Shown piece after piece: positions 8,159 to 14,788 of a DNA stretch of 17,303 nt (position 1 is the stretch's first letter; the number at the start of each line of letters is the position of its first letter). The translations under genes were made by a program, and so were the position numbers. Below the pieces are notes generated by a model. That model did no database searches. It saw only the letters and a program-made list of their open reading frames with translations, and was not told the DNA's origin. Origin of the DNA: CAZCBJ01 sp964496705 (GTDB taxonomy: Bacteria > Chloroflexota > Anaerolineae > Anaerolineales > Anaerolineaceae); NCBI GenBank assembly GCA_964496705.1, contig CAZCBJ010000070.1, positions 1 to 17,303 on the forward strand, written 5' to 3'.

Positions 8159-8164
8159 ATTATA
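8159..8164 (-). promoter_or_regulatory. Candidate -10 box for the minus-strand operon
   Basis: The minus strand reads TATAAT, a perfect -10, in an AT-rich patch. The hexamer 17 nt upstream (GCCACT, 8182-8187) is a poor -35. The site lies about 185 nt before the regulator start and would give a long leader. The call rests on the -10 alone. Confidence 0.3.
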
Positions 8165-8231
8165 ACCCAGACTTAAAGAAAAGTGGCGTTTTTGTTAAGA
8201 ATCCAAATGTTAATAAAAGCATGACGCCCGG

Positions 8232-8260
8232 TTGCATCCTGATTGGGGGCGTGTTAGAAT
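8232..8260 (+). promoter_or_regulatory. Sigma70-type promoter for the DUF151 gene and replication cluster
   Basis: TTGCAT at 8232-8237 and TAGAAT at 8255-8260 are separated by exactly 17 nt, close to the TTGACA/TATAAT consensus. Transcription would start near 8267, leaving a leader of about 78 nt before the ATG at 8345 that contains the palindrome at 8280-8289. Confidence 0.7.
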
Positions 8261-8333
8261 AGGACAGGCAGCCACGCCTCGCTCGAGCGGTTGGCGGCAA
8301 TTGACTGCAATCCTGGGGAATGGCAAGCCGCGC

Positions 8334-8340
8334 GGAGGAT
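8334..8340 (+). promoter_or_regulatory. Ribosome binding site fixing the DUF151 start
   Basis: GGAGGAT lies 6 nt (counted after GGAGG) before the ATG at 8345. It decides for this ATG over an in-frame ATG 54 nt upstream at 8291, whose extra 18 residues do not belong to the family. Confidence 0.75.
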
Positions 8341-8344
8341 CCTT

Positions 8345-8941
8345 ATGAGTAGAATGGTTGAAGTTGTGATTGACAGCGTTCGGGTAAGCCTGACCAACCA
8401 GCAACGGATTGTGGTGCTGCGCGAAAAGGATACCGAACGCTATCTGCCCATCTGGATTGGGCCGTATGAGGCCGAATCGATCACCATCGCACTGCAAGAA
8501 ATTGAGGTTGTCCGCCCACACACCCATGATTTGATGAAAAATCTGCTGTTCACCTTGAACGCCCGACTGGTGCGCATCGAGATCACCACCCTGCGCGATG
8601 ATGTGTATTTCGGCAATCTGGTGCTGGATTTCGAAGGCAGAACCGTGAATGTTGACACGCGGCCCTCGGATGCGCTGGGGCTGGCGGTGCGCTGCCATGT
8701 GCCCGTGCTGGTTTCGCTGGAGGTGATGGAAGCAGCCGGGGTGGTTCCCGAGGAGGACATCCAGGAACAGCCGGCTTCCGTGCAGGAGGAGACTTCGCCG
8801 GAGATGGAAAGCGGCGAAGGGGAAGACCGCCTTTCGGTGTTCGAGGATTTTCTATCCAATCTTGAATTTGATGAACCATCCGGAGAGGACAACGCGGAAG
8901 ACAAACCGGATGATGAAGACACCGATCCGGATCCCCAGTAA
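8345..8941 (+). CDS. DUF151 / bifunctional nuclease family protein
   Basis: The 198-residue protein has an N-terminal DUF151 domain (about 1-135). Its marks are a VEVVIDSVR opening, the strand VVLREKDTERYLPIWIG, ESITIALQ, then HDLMKNLL, YFGNLVLDF and the signature RPSDALGLAVR with VPVLVS. Proteins with this domain have been described as bifunctional nucleases acting on DNA and RNA in plants, and as a small conserved domain in many bacteria; the bacterial role is not well settled. The C-terminal part (about 140-198) is strongly acidic, with runs of Glu and Asp, and probably disordered; no UVR motif is visible. It is the first gene behind the 8232 promoter, and dnaB follows 54 nt later on the same strand, so they may share a message. 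Confidence 0.88.
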   Translation: MSRMVEVVIDSVRVSLTNQQRIVVLREKDTERYLPIWIGPYEAESITIALQEIEVVRPHTHDLMKNLLFTLNARLVRIEITTLRDDVYFGNLVLDFEGRTVNVDTRPSDALGLAVRCHVPVLVSLEVMEAAGVVPEEDIQEQPASVQEETSPEMESGEGEDRLSVFEDFLSNLEFDEPSGEDNAEDKPDDEDTDPDPQ

Positions 8942-8995
8942 GATCGGACCGCTCAAGCCACAATTCGTTTTCCCTATTTTCAGGTTGATGAAGTT

Positions 8996-10372
8996 ATGAG
9001 TGACATCCCTCCTCCTCCCATGGATGATATCGAAAGCTCAGCAGTACAGGCCCAGCCTCACAGCCGGCAGGCGGAGGAGGCCGTGCTGGGGGCGGTGTTG
9101 ATCAATTCTGAGGCGTATTTTGACGTCGCCTCATTTCTAACCGCGGATGATTTTTATATTATTCGCAACCGTTGGATTTGGGAGGCTTTCAACCGCCTGC
9201 ATGAGCGCCGAGTGCCGTTTGACTTTTTAACCATTTGCGAGGAGATGGAGCAGCACGGGCATTTGGCAGAAGCGGGTGGAGCGGCATACCTGATGTCGCT
9301 CATCCAGCAAACGCCCACCTCGCTGCATGCCGAGGCTTACGGGCGAATCATCGAGGAAAACTCGATCCGCCGGCGCATGCTGGTCTCGGCCAATGAGCTG
9401 GCGCACCTGGCGCTGGACTCATCCACCACCGTCGAAACGGTGCTGGACGAGGCGGAGAAATCGGTGTTCAGCATCAGTGAGCGGCGGGTGCGCAACGACT
9501 TGCAGCCGATCCAGGCGGTGTTGAGTGAGGTGTACGACCGGGTGGACCAGTTATCCCAGCGCAGCGAGGATATCTACGGTGTGCCGACCGGACTGGTGGA
9601 TCTCGATCATCTGCTGGGGGGCCTGCAGAAATCGGACCTGTTGATCGTCGCCGGGCGTCCGGGCATGGGCAAGACCGGTTTTCTGTTGAGTGTGGCGCGC
9701 AACGCGGCACAGAAATACAAAAAGCACGTGGCTTTCTTTTCTCTGGAAATGTCCAACGAACAACTGGTGCAGAGACTGATCGCACAGGAAACCGGAATCG
9801 ACACCCAGCGCCTGCGCACCGGAAAGCTGAACGAGGATGAATGGCCGCTGTTCACCCACGCCATTGAGGTGCTTTCAGATACGCACATTTTTCTGGATGA
9901 CACCCCCGCACTCACCCCGCTGCAATTGCGCACCAAGTGCCGACGCCTGCACCTGGAATATCACCTGGATCTGGTGCTGGTGGATTATTTGCAACTGATG
10001 TCCGGCGACACGCGCACCGACAACCGCGTGCAGGAGGTGTCGTACATTTCGCGCAATCTGAAGGTGCTGGCGCGCGAACTGGAGGTGCCGGTGCTCACCG
10101 CCGCGCAGCTATCGCGCGCGGTGGAACAGCGCGCTGACAAGCGGCCGATGCTCTCGGACTTGCGCGAATCGGGCAGCCTGGAGCAGGACTCGGACATCGT
10201 CATGTTCATTCACCGCCCCGACGCCCTGGAACGCGAAAGCCCGCGCGCCAACCTGGCTGAGATCATCATTGCCAAGCACCGCAACGGTCCCACTCATCCG
10301 GGCATTGAGCTGGTGTTCCTGAACAATCTGGCGCGCTTTGACAACGCTGCGCTTGCTCCGGCGCGGAGGTGA
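8996..10372 (+). CDS. dnaB: Replicative DNA helicase DnaB
   Basis: The 458-residue protein has the two-domain DnaB layout. The N-terminal helical domain (about 20-125) starts at SRQAEEAVLGAVL. A linker with the DLQPIQAVL helix follows at 168-176, then the RecA-like motor. There PTGLVDLDHLLGGL leads into Walker A GRPGMGKT (220-227). Then come SLEM with Glu251, Walker B LVLVDYLQ with Asp330, AAQLSRAVE, and KHRNGPT, whose basic residues (Lys427, Arg429) reach the neighbouring ATP in the hexamer. It unwinds DNA ahead of the replisome. Length is normal and no intein is inserted. The ATG at 8996 lacks a strong Shine-Dalgarno; a weak AGG lies 11 nt upstream. The DnaD-like and DnaC-like genes follow directly and are its likely loading partners. 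Confidence 0.96.
   Translation: MSDIPPPPMDDIESSAVQAQPHSRQAEEAVLGAVLINSEAYFDVASFLTADDFYIIRNRWIWEAFNRLHERRVPFDFLTICEEMEQHGHLAEAGGAAYLMSLIQQTPTSLHAEAYGRIIEENSIRRRMLVSANELAHLALDSSTTVETVLDEAEKSVFSISERRVRNDLQPIQAVLSEVYDRVDQLSQRSEDIYGVPTGLVDLDHLLGGLQKSDLLIVAGRPGMGKTGFLLSVARNAAQKYKKHVAFFSLEMSNEQLVQRLIAQETGIDTQRLRTGKLNEDEWPLFTHAIEVLSDTHIFLDDTPALTPLQLRTKCRRLHLEYHLDLVLVDYLQLMSGDTRTDNRVQEVSYISRNLKVLARELEVPVLTAAQLSRAVEQRADKRPMLSDLRESGSLEQDSDIVMFIHRPDALERESPRANLAEIIIAKHRNGPTHPGIELVFLNNLARFDNAALAPARR
10364..10372 (+). promoter_or_regulatory. Ribosome binding site fixing the DnaD-like start
   Basis: CGGAGGTGA overlaps the dnaB stop codon (10370-10372) and lies 4 nt before the ATG at 10377. It selects this ATG over an in-frame one at 10338 inside dnaB and suggests coupling to dnaB translation. 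Confidence 0.75.
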
Positions 10373-10376
10373 AGCC

Positions 10377-11081
10377 ATGCGACAATTCAACGGCTTTCCC
10401 AGCGGCAGGGTGCATTTGACCCGCATCCCGGAGACATTTTTCCGCGAGTTGCTGCCCATGCTGGATGATCTGGCGGAGATGAAGGTCACGCTGTACACCT
10501 TGTGGTTCCTGGATAAACAGGAAGGCAACGTGAGGTTCATCCGCATGCGCGATTTCCTGCGCGACCAGCCTTTCATGTACAGCCTGGCGCCGTCCTTTGA
10601 GGCAGCACAGGTGGCGTTATCTGCGGGGCTGGAAAAGGCGGTGCAGCGCGGTATACTGCTCACCGTCCGGCTGGACGGCGATCCAGCGCTTAATACACTC
10701 TTTTTCCTGAATTCACCGCGCGGACGCGCAGCGCTGGAGGCGCTGCACAACGGTGATTGGACGCCTGACGAACAGACCAGCCTGGACGTGCGCCTGACCC
10801 TGGAGCGGCCGACCATATTCCAGATCTATGAGCAGAACATCGGCCCGCTGACTCCGATGCTGGCCGAAACGCTGCAGGAAGCTGAGCGGGAGTACCCGGT
10901 GGAGTGGATTGAGGAGGCGATGCGCGAGGCTGTGACCCAAAACAAGCGCAGCTGGCGCTATGTGCAGGCGATACTGCGCAACTGGAAGGATAGAGGCAGG
11001 CATGGAACCGATCAACAAGCATCTGAAGAAAATCGCCGCCGACGCGGCCAGGGCGAATATGCCGACTTCATCGAGCACTGA
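10377..11081 (+). CDS. DnaD-domain replication protein
   Basis: The 234-residue protein starts at the ATG behind the strong ribosome site, 4 nt after the dnaB stop. An N-terminal part (about 1-110) with FRELLPMLDDL and MKVTLYTLWFL looks like a winged-helix region. The C-terminal part (about 152-215) has the DnaD/DnaB2 pattern: IGPLTPMLAETL, YPVEWIEEAMREAV, and the closing YVQAILRNW, matching the YxxxILxxW motif of the family. In Firmicutes DnaD-type proteins remodel origin DNA and help the loader place the helicase. The last 25 residues are Arg/Glu-rich and probably disordered. Its 3' end overlaps the start of the loader gene by 80 nt. The domain call is good; whether it acts as DnaD or as DnaB-like protein of the Bacillus system cannot be told. 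Confidence 0.85.
   Translation: MRQFNGFPSGRVHLTRIPETFFRELLPMLDDLAEMKVTLYTLWFLDKQEGNVRFIRMRDFLRDQPFMYSLAPSFEAAQVALSAGLEKAVQRGILLTVRLDGDPALNTLFFLNSPRGRAALEALHNGDWTPDEQTSLDVRLTLERPTIFQIYEQNIGPLTPMLAETLQEAEREYPVEWIEEAMREAVTQNKRSWRYVQAILRNWKDRGRHGTDQQASEENRRRRGQGEYADFIEH
10992..10996 (+). promoter_or_regulatory. Ribosome binding site for the tandem DnaC-like gene
   Basis: AGAGG lies 5 nt before the ATG at 11002, inside the DnaD-like gene. It favours this start over ATG codons at 10960 and 11059. Confidence 0.5.
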
Positions 11082-12426
11082 GAGCGACCCGCTGGACGGC
11101 GGAGAGATCTGCCCGGTGTGCCAGGGGGTGGGGTTTGTGCGCCAGGAGTTGCCGCTCGACCATCCGGATTTTGGCCGTCTGCAGGTGTGCGTTTGCCAGC
11201 AGCAGGCTGTGTTGCAGCTCAACCAGCAGCGCCTGTTTAGGCTCAGCAACTTGGACGCGCTGGCCGGGATGACCTTTGAAACCTTCAATCCAATGGGGCG
11301 GGTGGGACTGGCTGACAATCAGGCCAATTCACTCAAATACGCTTTCAACCAGGCGCGCCAGTTCGCCCAGTCGCTGCAGGGTTGGCTGTTCCTGCTGGGC
11401 GGCTACGGCTGCGGAAAGACGCACCTGGCGGCGGCGGTGGCTAATTTCGTGGTGCGTCTGGGGGTGCCAACCCTGTTCCTGACTGTGCCTGATCTGCTCG
11501 ATTGGCTGCGCTTCGCCTATGACAGCACCGGAATGCCTTTCGAGGCGCGTTTCGAAGAGATCCGCAACGTGCGCCTGCTGGTGCTGGACGATCTGGGCAC
11601 GCAGAATGCCACCGGCTGGGCGCAGGAAAAGCTTTACCAGATCGTCAACCACCGCTACATGCACCGCCTGCCCACCATTATTACCACCAATATCGATCTG
11701 GATGACCTGGACGGGCGCGTTCGTTCGCGCCTGCAAGACCCCGATCTGGTGACCAGCGTGCGCATTCTGGCACCGGACTACCGCTCACCGGTAACGGATA
11801 CCAGCCATCCGCCGCTGTCTTCGTTGTATTTGCACAGCGCGCGCACCTTTGGCAGCTTTTCGATGCGCGAGGCAGACCATTTAACCTCTGAGCAGCAGCG
11901 GAATGTTGACAAGGCCTACCAGTTGGCGCACAATTTTGCTGAAAAACCGCGCGGCTGGCTGGTGTTCATGGGCGATTACGGGGTGGGGAAAACCCATCTG
12001 GCGGCAGCCATCGGTAATTATCGGTTTGCGCTGGGTGAGCCGCCCATGTTTGTGGTGGTGCCGGATTTGCTTGACCATCTGCGCTCCACCTTCAGTCCGA
12101 GCAGCAACATTTCTTATGATGATCTGTTCGAGCAGGTGTTAACCTGCAGCCTGTTGATTCTGGATGACCTGGGCACTCAGTCGGCCACACCCTGGGCCAA
12201 GGAAAAGCTTTACCAGATCTTCAATTACCGCTACAACGCCGAGCTGCCCACCGTCATCACCACCTCGTATGACCTGGGCGAGATTGACCCGCGCATCCGC
12301 AGCCGCATGCTGGACGCGCGGATGTGTAAAATTTTCGAGCTTCGGCTGCCTTCCTACCGCGGCGCCCCGGCTGCGGAGCCAACCCGTCGGGCGCGGCGGT
12401 CAACGGGTGAAGCGCGAAAACCTTGA
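11002..12426 (+). CDS. DnaC-type helicase loader with two tandem AAA+ domains
   Basis: The 474-residue protein is about twice the usual DnaC/DnaI length. An N-terminal zinc-finger-like knot has CPVC (Cys37, Cys40) and CVC (Cys63, Cys65). AAA+ module 1 (about 91-262) has Walker A GGYGCGKT (Lys139), Walker B LLVLDD (192-197) and RVRSRL with an arginine-finger-like residue. Module 2 (about 282-454) repeats this: GDYGVGKT (Lys330), LLILDD (384-389), RIRSRM. Both keep every catalytic motif, and they share GKTHLAAA, VPDLLD, LDDLGTQ and EKLYQI. In the family such ATPases load DnaB on DNA. The gene follows dnaB and the DnaD-like gene, which supports that role. The last 20 residues are Arg-rich. The start overlaps the DnaD-like gene by 80 nt. 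A transposition-type IstB protein is less likely, as no transposase is near. Confidence 0.88.
   Translation: MEPINKHLKKIAADAARANMPTSSSTESDPLDGGEICPVCQGVGFVRQELPLDHPDFGRLQVCVCQQQAVLQLNQQRLFRLSNLDALAGMTFETFNPMGRVGLADNQANSLKYAFNQARQFAQSLQGWLFLLGGYGCGKTHLAAAVANFVVRLGVPTLFLTVPDLLDWLRFAYDSTGMPFEARFEEIRNVRLLVLDDLGTQNATGWAQEKLYQIVNHRYMHRLPTIITTNIDLDDLDGRVRSRLQDPDLVTSVRILAPDYRSPVTDTSHPPLSSLYLHSARTFGSFSMREADHLTSEQQRNVDKAYQLAHNFAEKPRGWLVFMGDYGVGKTHLAAAIGNYRFALGEPPMFVVVPDLLDHLRSTFSPSSNISYDDLFEQVLTCSLLILDDLGTQSATPWAKEKLYQIFNYRYNAELPTVITTSYDLGEIDPRIRSRMLDARMCKIFELRLPSYRGAPAAEPTRRARRSTGEARKP
11272..12363 (+). repeat. Internal tandem duplication of the AAA+ module
   Basis: Two homologous units, about 11272-11787 and 11845-12363, each encode one ATPase module. 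Most of the match is at protein level, but one exact 20-nt identity survives (11624-11643 and 12200-12219, around an AAGCTT core). Walker lysine codons lie 191 codons apart. Confidence 0.75.
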
Positions 12427-12451
12427 CGCTTTGCGCGGGTGCGCGTACAAT
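12423..12451 (+). promoter_or_regulatory. Promoter of the B12 uptake operon
   Basis: TTGACG (12423-12428) and TACAAT (12446-12451) are 17 nt apart. The -35 overlaps the stop codon of the upstream loader gene. Transcription would start near 12458, just before the riboswitch. Confidence 0.72.
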
Positions 12452-12471
12452 CCAGTCACAATTGAATAATG

Positions 12472-12630
12472 CTCTCTGGGTGCCTTGATCCCCGGATGGA
12501 AAGGCTCAAAGGCGAAACCGGTGCAAGTCCGGTACTGTCCCGCAACTGTAAGACCAGATGACTGGCCAAGTCAGGTCGCCCGCCCGGATAGCGGACTCCA
12601 ACTCTCGCGGAAAGGAGGTGGAAGCACCGG
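12472..12630 (+). promoter_or_regulatory. Cobalamin riboswitch
   Basis: The RNA carries the conserved core of the cobalamin riboswitch. Near the 5' side is GGGTGCC (12478-12484). Then the region 12514-12551 contains GAAACCGGTGCAAGTCCGG and CTGTCCCGCAACTGTAA, both signature pieces. A B12-box-like stretch AAGTCAGGTCGCCCGCC follows at 12568-12584, differing from the consensus in its middle. After it come a strong but start-less AAAGGAGGTG (12611-12620) and a small GGTG-GAAG-CACC hairpin (12617-12628). In the family, adenosyl- or aquocobalamin binding shuts down uptake or synthesis genes. The terminator just downstream and the btu genes behind it fit transcriptional control. The exact 3' border is an estimate. 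Confidence 0.92.
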
Positions 12631-12658
12631 GTTCTCAGATTTCGTTGTTTCCCAGCCT

Positions 12659-12686
12659 CCCTGTCCCACGACAGGGATTTTTATTT
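12659..12686 (+). terminator. Intrinsic terminator of the riboswitch expression platform
   Basis: A perfect 7-bp stem CCCTGTC / GACAGGG with a CCAC loop (12659-12676) is followed by ATTTTTATTT. It lies between the riboswitch and the lipoprotein gene. GGAGG (12614-12618) can pair with CCTCC (12656-12660), which overlaps the stem foot, so a competing fold is possible. Confidence 0.85.
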
Positions 12687-12755
12687 ACGGCGCGGCTGGC
12701 GCCAATCTGTCCAGATAAGTCGCAAAACTAGTACACTCATTTTTGGAGATTTCTG

Positions 12756-13739
12756 ATGAAACGTTACTTGTCACTGATAGTCTTGATGCTGCTCGTCAGC
12801 ATTTTCTTCGCGGCTTGTGCTCCCCAGGTGGGCAGCCCCGTGGTGGGTCAAGAGAAAACGGACACCACTGCCATCCCAACCCCAGCCGAGCCGACCACTG
12901 CCCCCATCGTCCTCACCGATGGCCTGCAGCGTCCGGTGACGCTGGATCAGCCTGCGTTGCGCATTGTGTCGCTGGCCTCGTCCAATACTGAAATCCTGTT
13001 CGCGATCGGCGCTGGCGATCAGGTGGTGGGACGGGATGACTTTTCGGATTTCCCGGCTGAGGTCAAGGACCTGCCCAGTGTGGGCGGATCGATGGGCAAC
13101 TACAACCTGGAAGCCATCACCAGCCTGCAGCCTGACCTGGTGCTGGTGGCGGGGATCAACACCCCCGAGCAGGTGAAGGCGCTGGAAGAGCTTAATATCA
13201 AAGTGTTTTACCTGGGGAATCCCACAGATTTGCAAGAAATGGTTGAGAATTTACGGATTGTGGGACAGTTAACCGGGCATGAGCGCGAGGCCCTGGCGCT
13301 AGCCGATAGCCTGCAGGCGCGGGTCAAAGCAGTCGAAGACAAGCTGGTTGGCGTCGAGTTCCGACCCAAAGTGTTCTATGAATTGGATGCTTCGATGGAC
13401 CCGTCCAAGCCGTGGACGGCTGGCGCCGGCACTTTCGTGGACACGATCATAAAAATGGCTGGCGGCGAGAATGTCGCCGCAGGGATGAGCGAGGCCTGGG
13501 CACAGATCAGCCAGGAAGAGCTGCTGGTGGCTGATCCGGCCATTATCCTGCTGGGGGATGCCGCCTATGGCACCACGCCTGATTCGGTGGCACAGCGTCC
13601 CGGATGGGATGTGATGCGGGCAGTCAAAGAAAACAAAATTTTTGCTTTTGATGACAACCTGGTCTCACGCCCCGGTCCGCGCCTGGTGGACGGCCTGGAA
13701 ACCATGGCGAAAATTCTGCACCCCGAATTGTTTGAGTAG
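12756..13739 (+). CDS. btuF: Cobalamin ABC transporter substrate-binding lipoprotein
   Basis: The 327-residue protein begins with a basic start, a hydrophobic stretch (about 5-20) and a lipobox-like FFAAC, so Cys21 is probably lipid-modified and the protein anchored outside. A Thr/Pro linker (about 35-50) leads into a periplasmic-binding-protein fold of the BtuF/FhuD/FepB class. Its marks are RIVSLASSNTEILFAIGAGDQVVG, DLVLVAG, KVFYELD, GENVAAG and the late RPGWDVMRAVKENKIFAF. The class alone would also fit iron-siderophore binding; the cobalamin riboswitch in front points to B12 or a related corrinoid. GGAGAT (12745-12750) is a good ribosome site 5 nt before the ATG. The gene lies 70 nt behind the terminator and 19 nt before the permease. 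Confidence 0.88.
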   Translation: MKRYLSLIVLMLLVSIFFAACAPQVGSPVVGQEKTDTTAIPTPAEPTTAPIVLTDGLQRPVTLDQPALRIVSLASSNTEILFAIGAGDQVVGRDDFSDFPAEVKDLPSVGGSMGNYNLEAITSLQPDLVLVAGINTPEQVKALEELNIKVFYLGNPTDLQEMVENLRIVGQLTGHEREALALADSLQARVKAVEDKLVGVEFRPKVFYELDASMDPSKPWTAGAGTFVDTIIKMAGGENVAAGMSEAWAQISQEELLVADPAIILLGDAAYGTTPDSVAQRPGWDVMRAVKENKIFAFDDNLVSRPGPRLVDGLETMAKILHPELFE

Positions 13740-13758
13740 GCTTCTAAAATAATCTGGA

Positions 13759-14784
13759 ATGAATAAACCTGCCCGCCCCTACCTGGTGACCGCGTTGTTA
13801 CTTTGCGCTGCGCTGCTGCTCAGCGTGGGGGTGGGCAGCGTTTTCATCCCGCCCCGCGATTTGCTGCAATTGGTCTGGTTGAAAATCAGCGGTCAGGCGC
13901 TGCCGGCAGATTCATCCACGCTGGCGACCATCCTGTTTGAGCTGCGCCTGCCGCGCACCCTGCTGGTGGCGATGACCGGCGCGGCGCTGGCAGGCAGCGG
14001 TGCGGCTTATCAGGGATTGTTTCGCAACCCGCTGGCTGATCCCTACCTGATTGGGGTGGCGTCGGGAGCCGGACTGGGGGCGGTGCTGGCGATGAGCTTT
14101 CGCTGGCCCTACACCTTCGCCGGGTTGGGCGCGATTCCGCTGGCCGCCTTCGCCGGAGCCATCTTGACCGTCTTTGTGGCTTACGAGCTGGCGCGGGTGG
14201 GCCGCACGCTGCCCGTTACCAACCTGATTCTGGCCGGCGTGGCAGTCAGCGCCTTCGCCTCGGCCCTGACCTCCTTCCTGATGATTCACGCCACCGGTGA
14301 GCTGCGCCGGGCGGTGGTCTGGCTGCTGGGCGGTTCGACGATGAGCGGCTGGCAGCCGGTGGCGGCGATGGTGCCGTATGCGCTGCTGGGGATGGGTGTG
14401 CTGCTGACCATGGGACATGCGCTAAACGTGCTGCAGTTTGGCGATGAACAGGCGCAACAGATGGGCTTGCCGGTGCAGCGGGTGCGTCTGATCATCATCA
14501 TCACCGCCACGCTGACCTCGGCGGCAGCGGTCTCATTTTCTGGTGTGATCGGCTTCATCGGCCTGATCGTCCCCCACCTGATGCGCCTGCGCGCGAGCAG
14601 CGATTACCGCCACCTGCTGCCGTTATCCATCCTCGGCGGGGCGGGAAGCCTGCTGCTGACCGACATCCTGGCGCGGGTGGTGATGGCGCCGCAAGAGTTG
14701 CCGGTGGGAATCATCACCGCTCTGGTGGGTGCGCCATTTTTCCTTTGGGTGCTGCGCCGCGCCAAGCGCCAGCATCTGTGGTGA
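13759..14784 (+). CDS. btuC: Cobalamin ABC transporter permease, BtuC/FecCD family
   Basis: The 341-residue protein is almost all membrane helices and is consistent with about ten transmembrane spans. It shows the FecCD signature in order: LRLPRTLLVAMTGAALAGSG, then QGLFRNPLADPYLIGVASGAG, TNLILAGVAVSAF, VVWLLGGST, and GVIGFIGLIVPHLMR, which in BtuC contacts the ATPase. It forms the dimeric channel through which the bound corrinoid is passed into the cell. Length is normal. It starts 19 nt behind the binding protein gene, and the ATPase gene follows 4 nt after its stop, so translation is likely coupled. The family also moves siderophores and heme; the substrate rests on the riboswitch. Confidence 0.9.
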   Translation: MNKPARPYLVTALLLCAALLLSVGVGSVFIPPRDLLQLVWLKISGQALPADSSTLATILFELRLPRTLLVAMTGAALAGSGAAYQGLFRNPLADPYLIGVASGAGLGAVLAMSFRWPYTFAGLGAIPLAAFAGAILTVFVAYELARVGRTLPVTNLILAGVAVSAFASALTSFLMIHATGELRRAVVWLLGGSTMSGWQPVAAMVPYALLGMGVLLTMGHALNVLQFGDEQAQQMGLPVQRVRLIIIITATLTSAAAVSFSGVIGFIGLIVPHLMRLRASSDYRHLLPLSILGGAGSLLLTDILARVVMAPQELPVGIITALVGAPFFLWVLRRAKRQHLW

Positions 14785-14788
14785 GATT

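Larger units (their letters stand above)
7974..8344. other. Divergent intergenic region
   Basis: This 371-nt stretch separates the minus-strand response regulator from the plus-strand DUF151 gene. It is AT-richer than the genes, especially 8150-8220. It holds a good promoter facing right (8232-8260), a weaker -10-like site facing left (8159-8164), and a perfect 10-nt palindrome CGCTCGAGCG at 8280-8289 in the leader of the right-hand gene. No tRNA, small protein gene or terminator was recognised. Confidence 0.8.

Noticed and set aside
8988..8999. Four-codon mini frame ATG AAG TTA TGA overlapping the dnaB start
   Set aside because: It could couple translation, but no ribosome site of its own is evident and such short frames arise by chance.
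8996..10372. Possible intein in DnaB
   Set aside because: The protein has normal length and the Walker A region is uninterrupted.
11002..12426. Reading the tandem ATPase as an IstB transposition protein
   Set aside because: No IstA-like transposase or terminal repeats are near, and the zinc finger and dnaB/dnaD neighbours fit a helicase loader.
12611..12620. Strong Shine-Dalgarno-like AAAGGAGGTG
   Set aside because: No start codon follows at a suitable distance; it is part of the riboswitch 3' region and may pair with the terminator foot.
12485..12718. Open frame of 77 codons in the riboswitch region
   Set aside because: It runs straight through conserved riboswitch and terminator elements and has no ribosome site or protein-like pattern.
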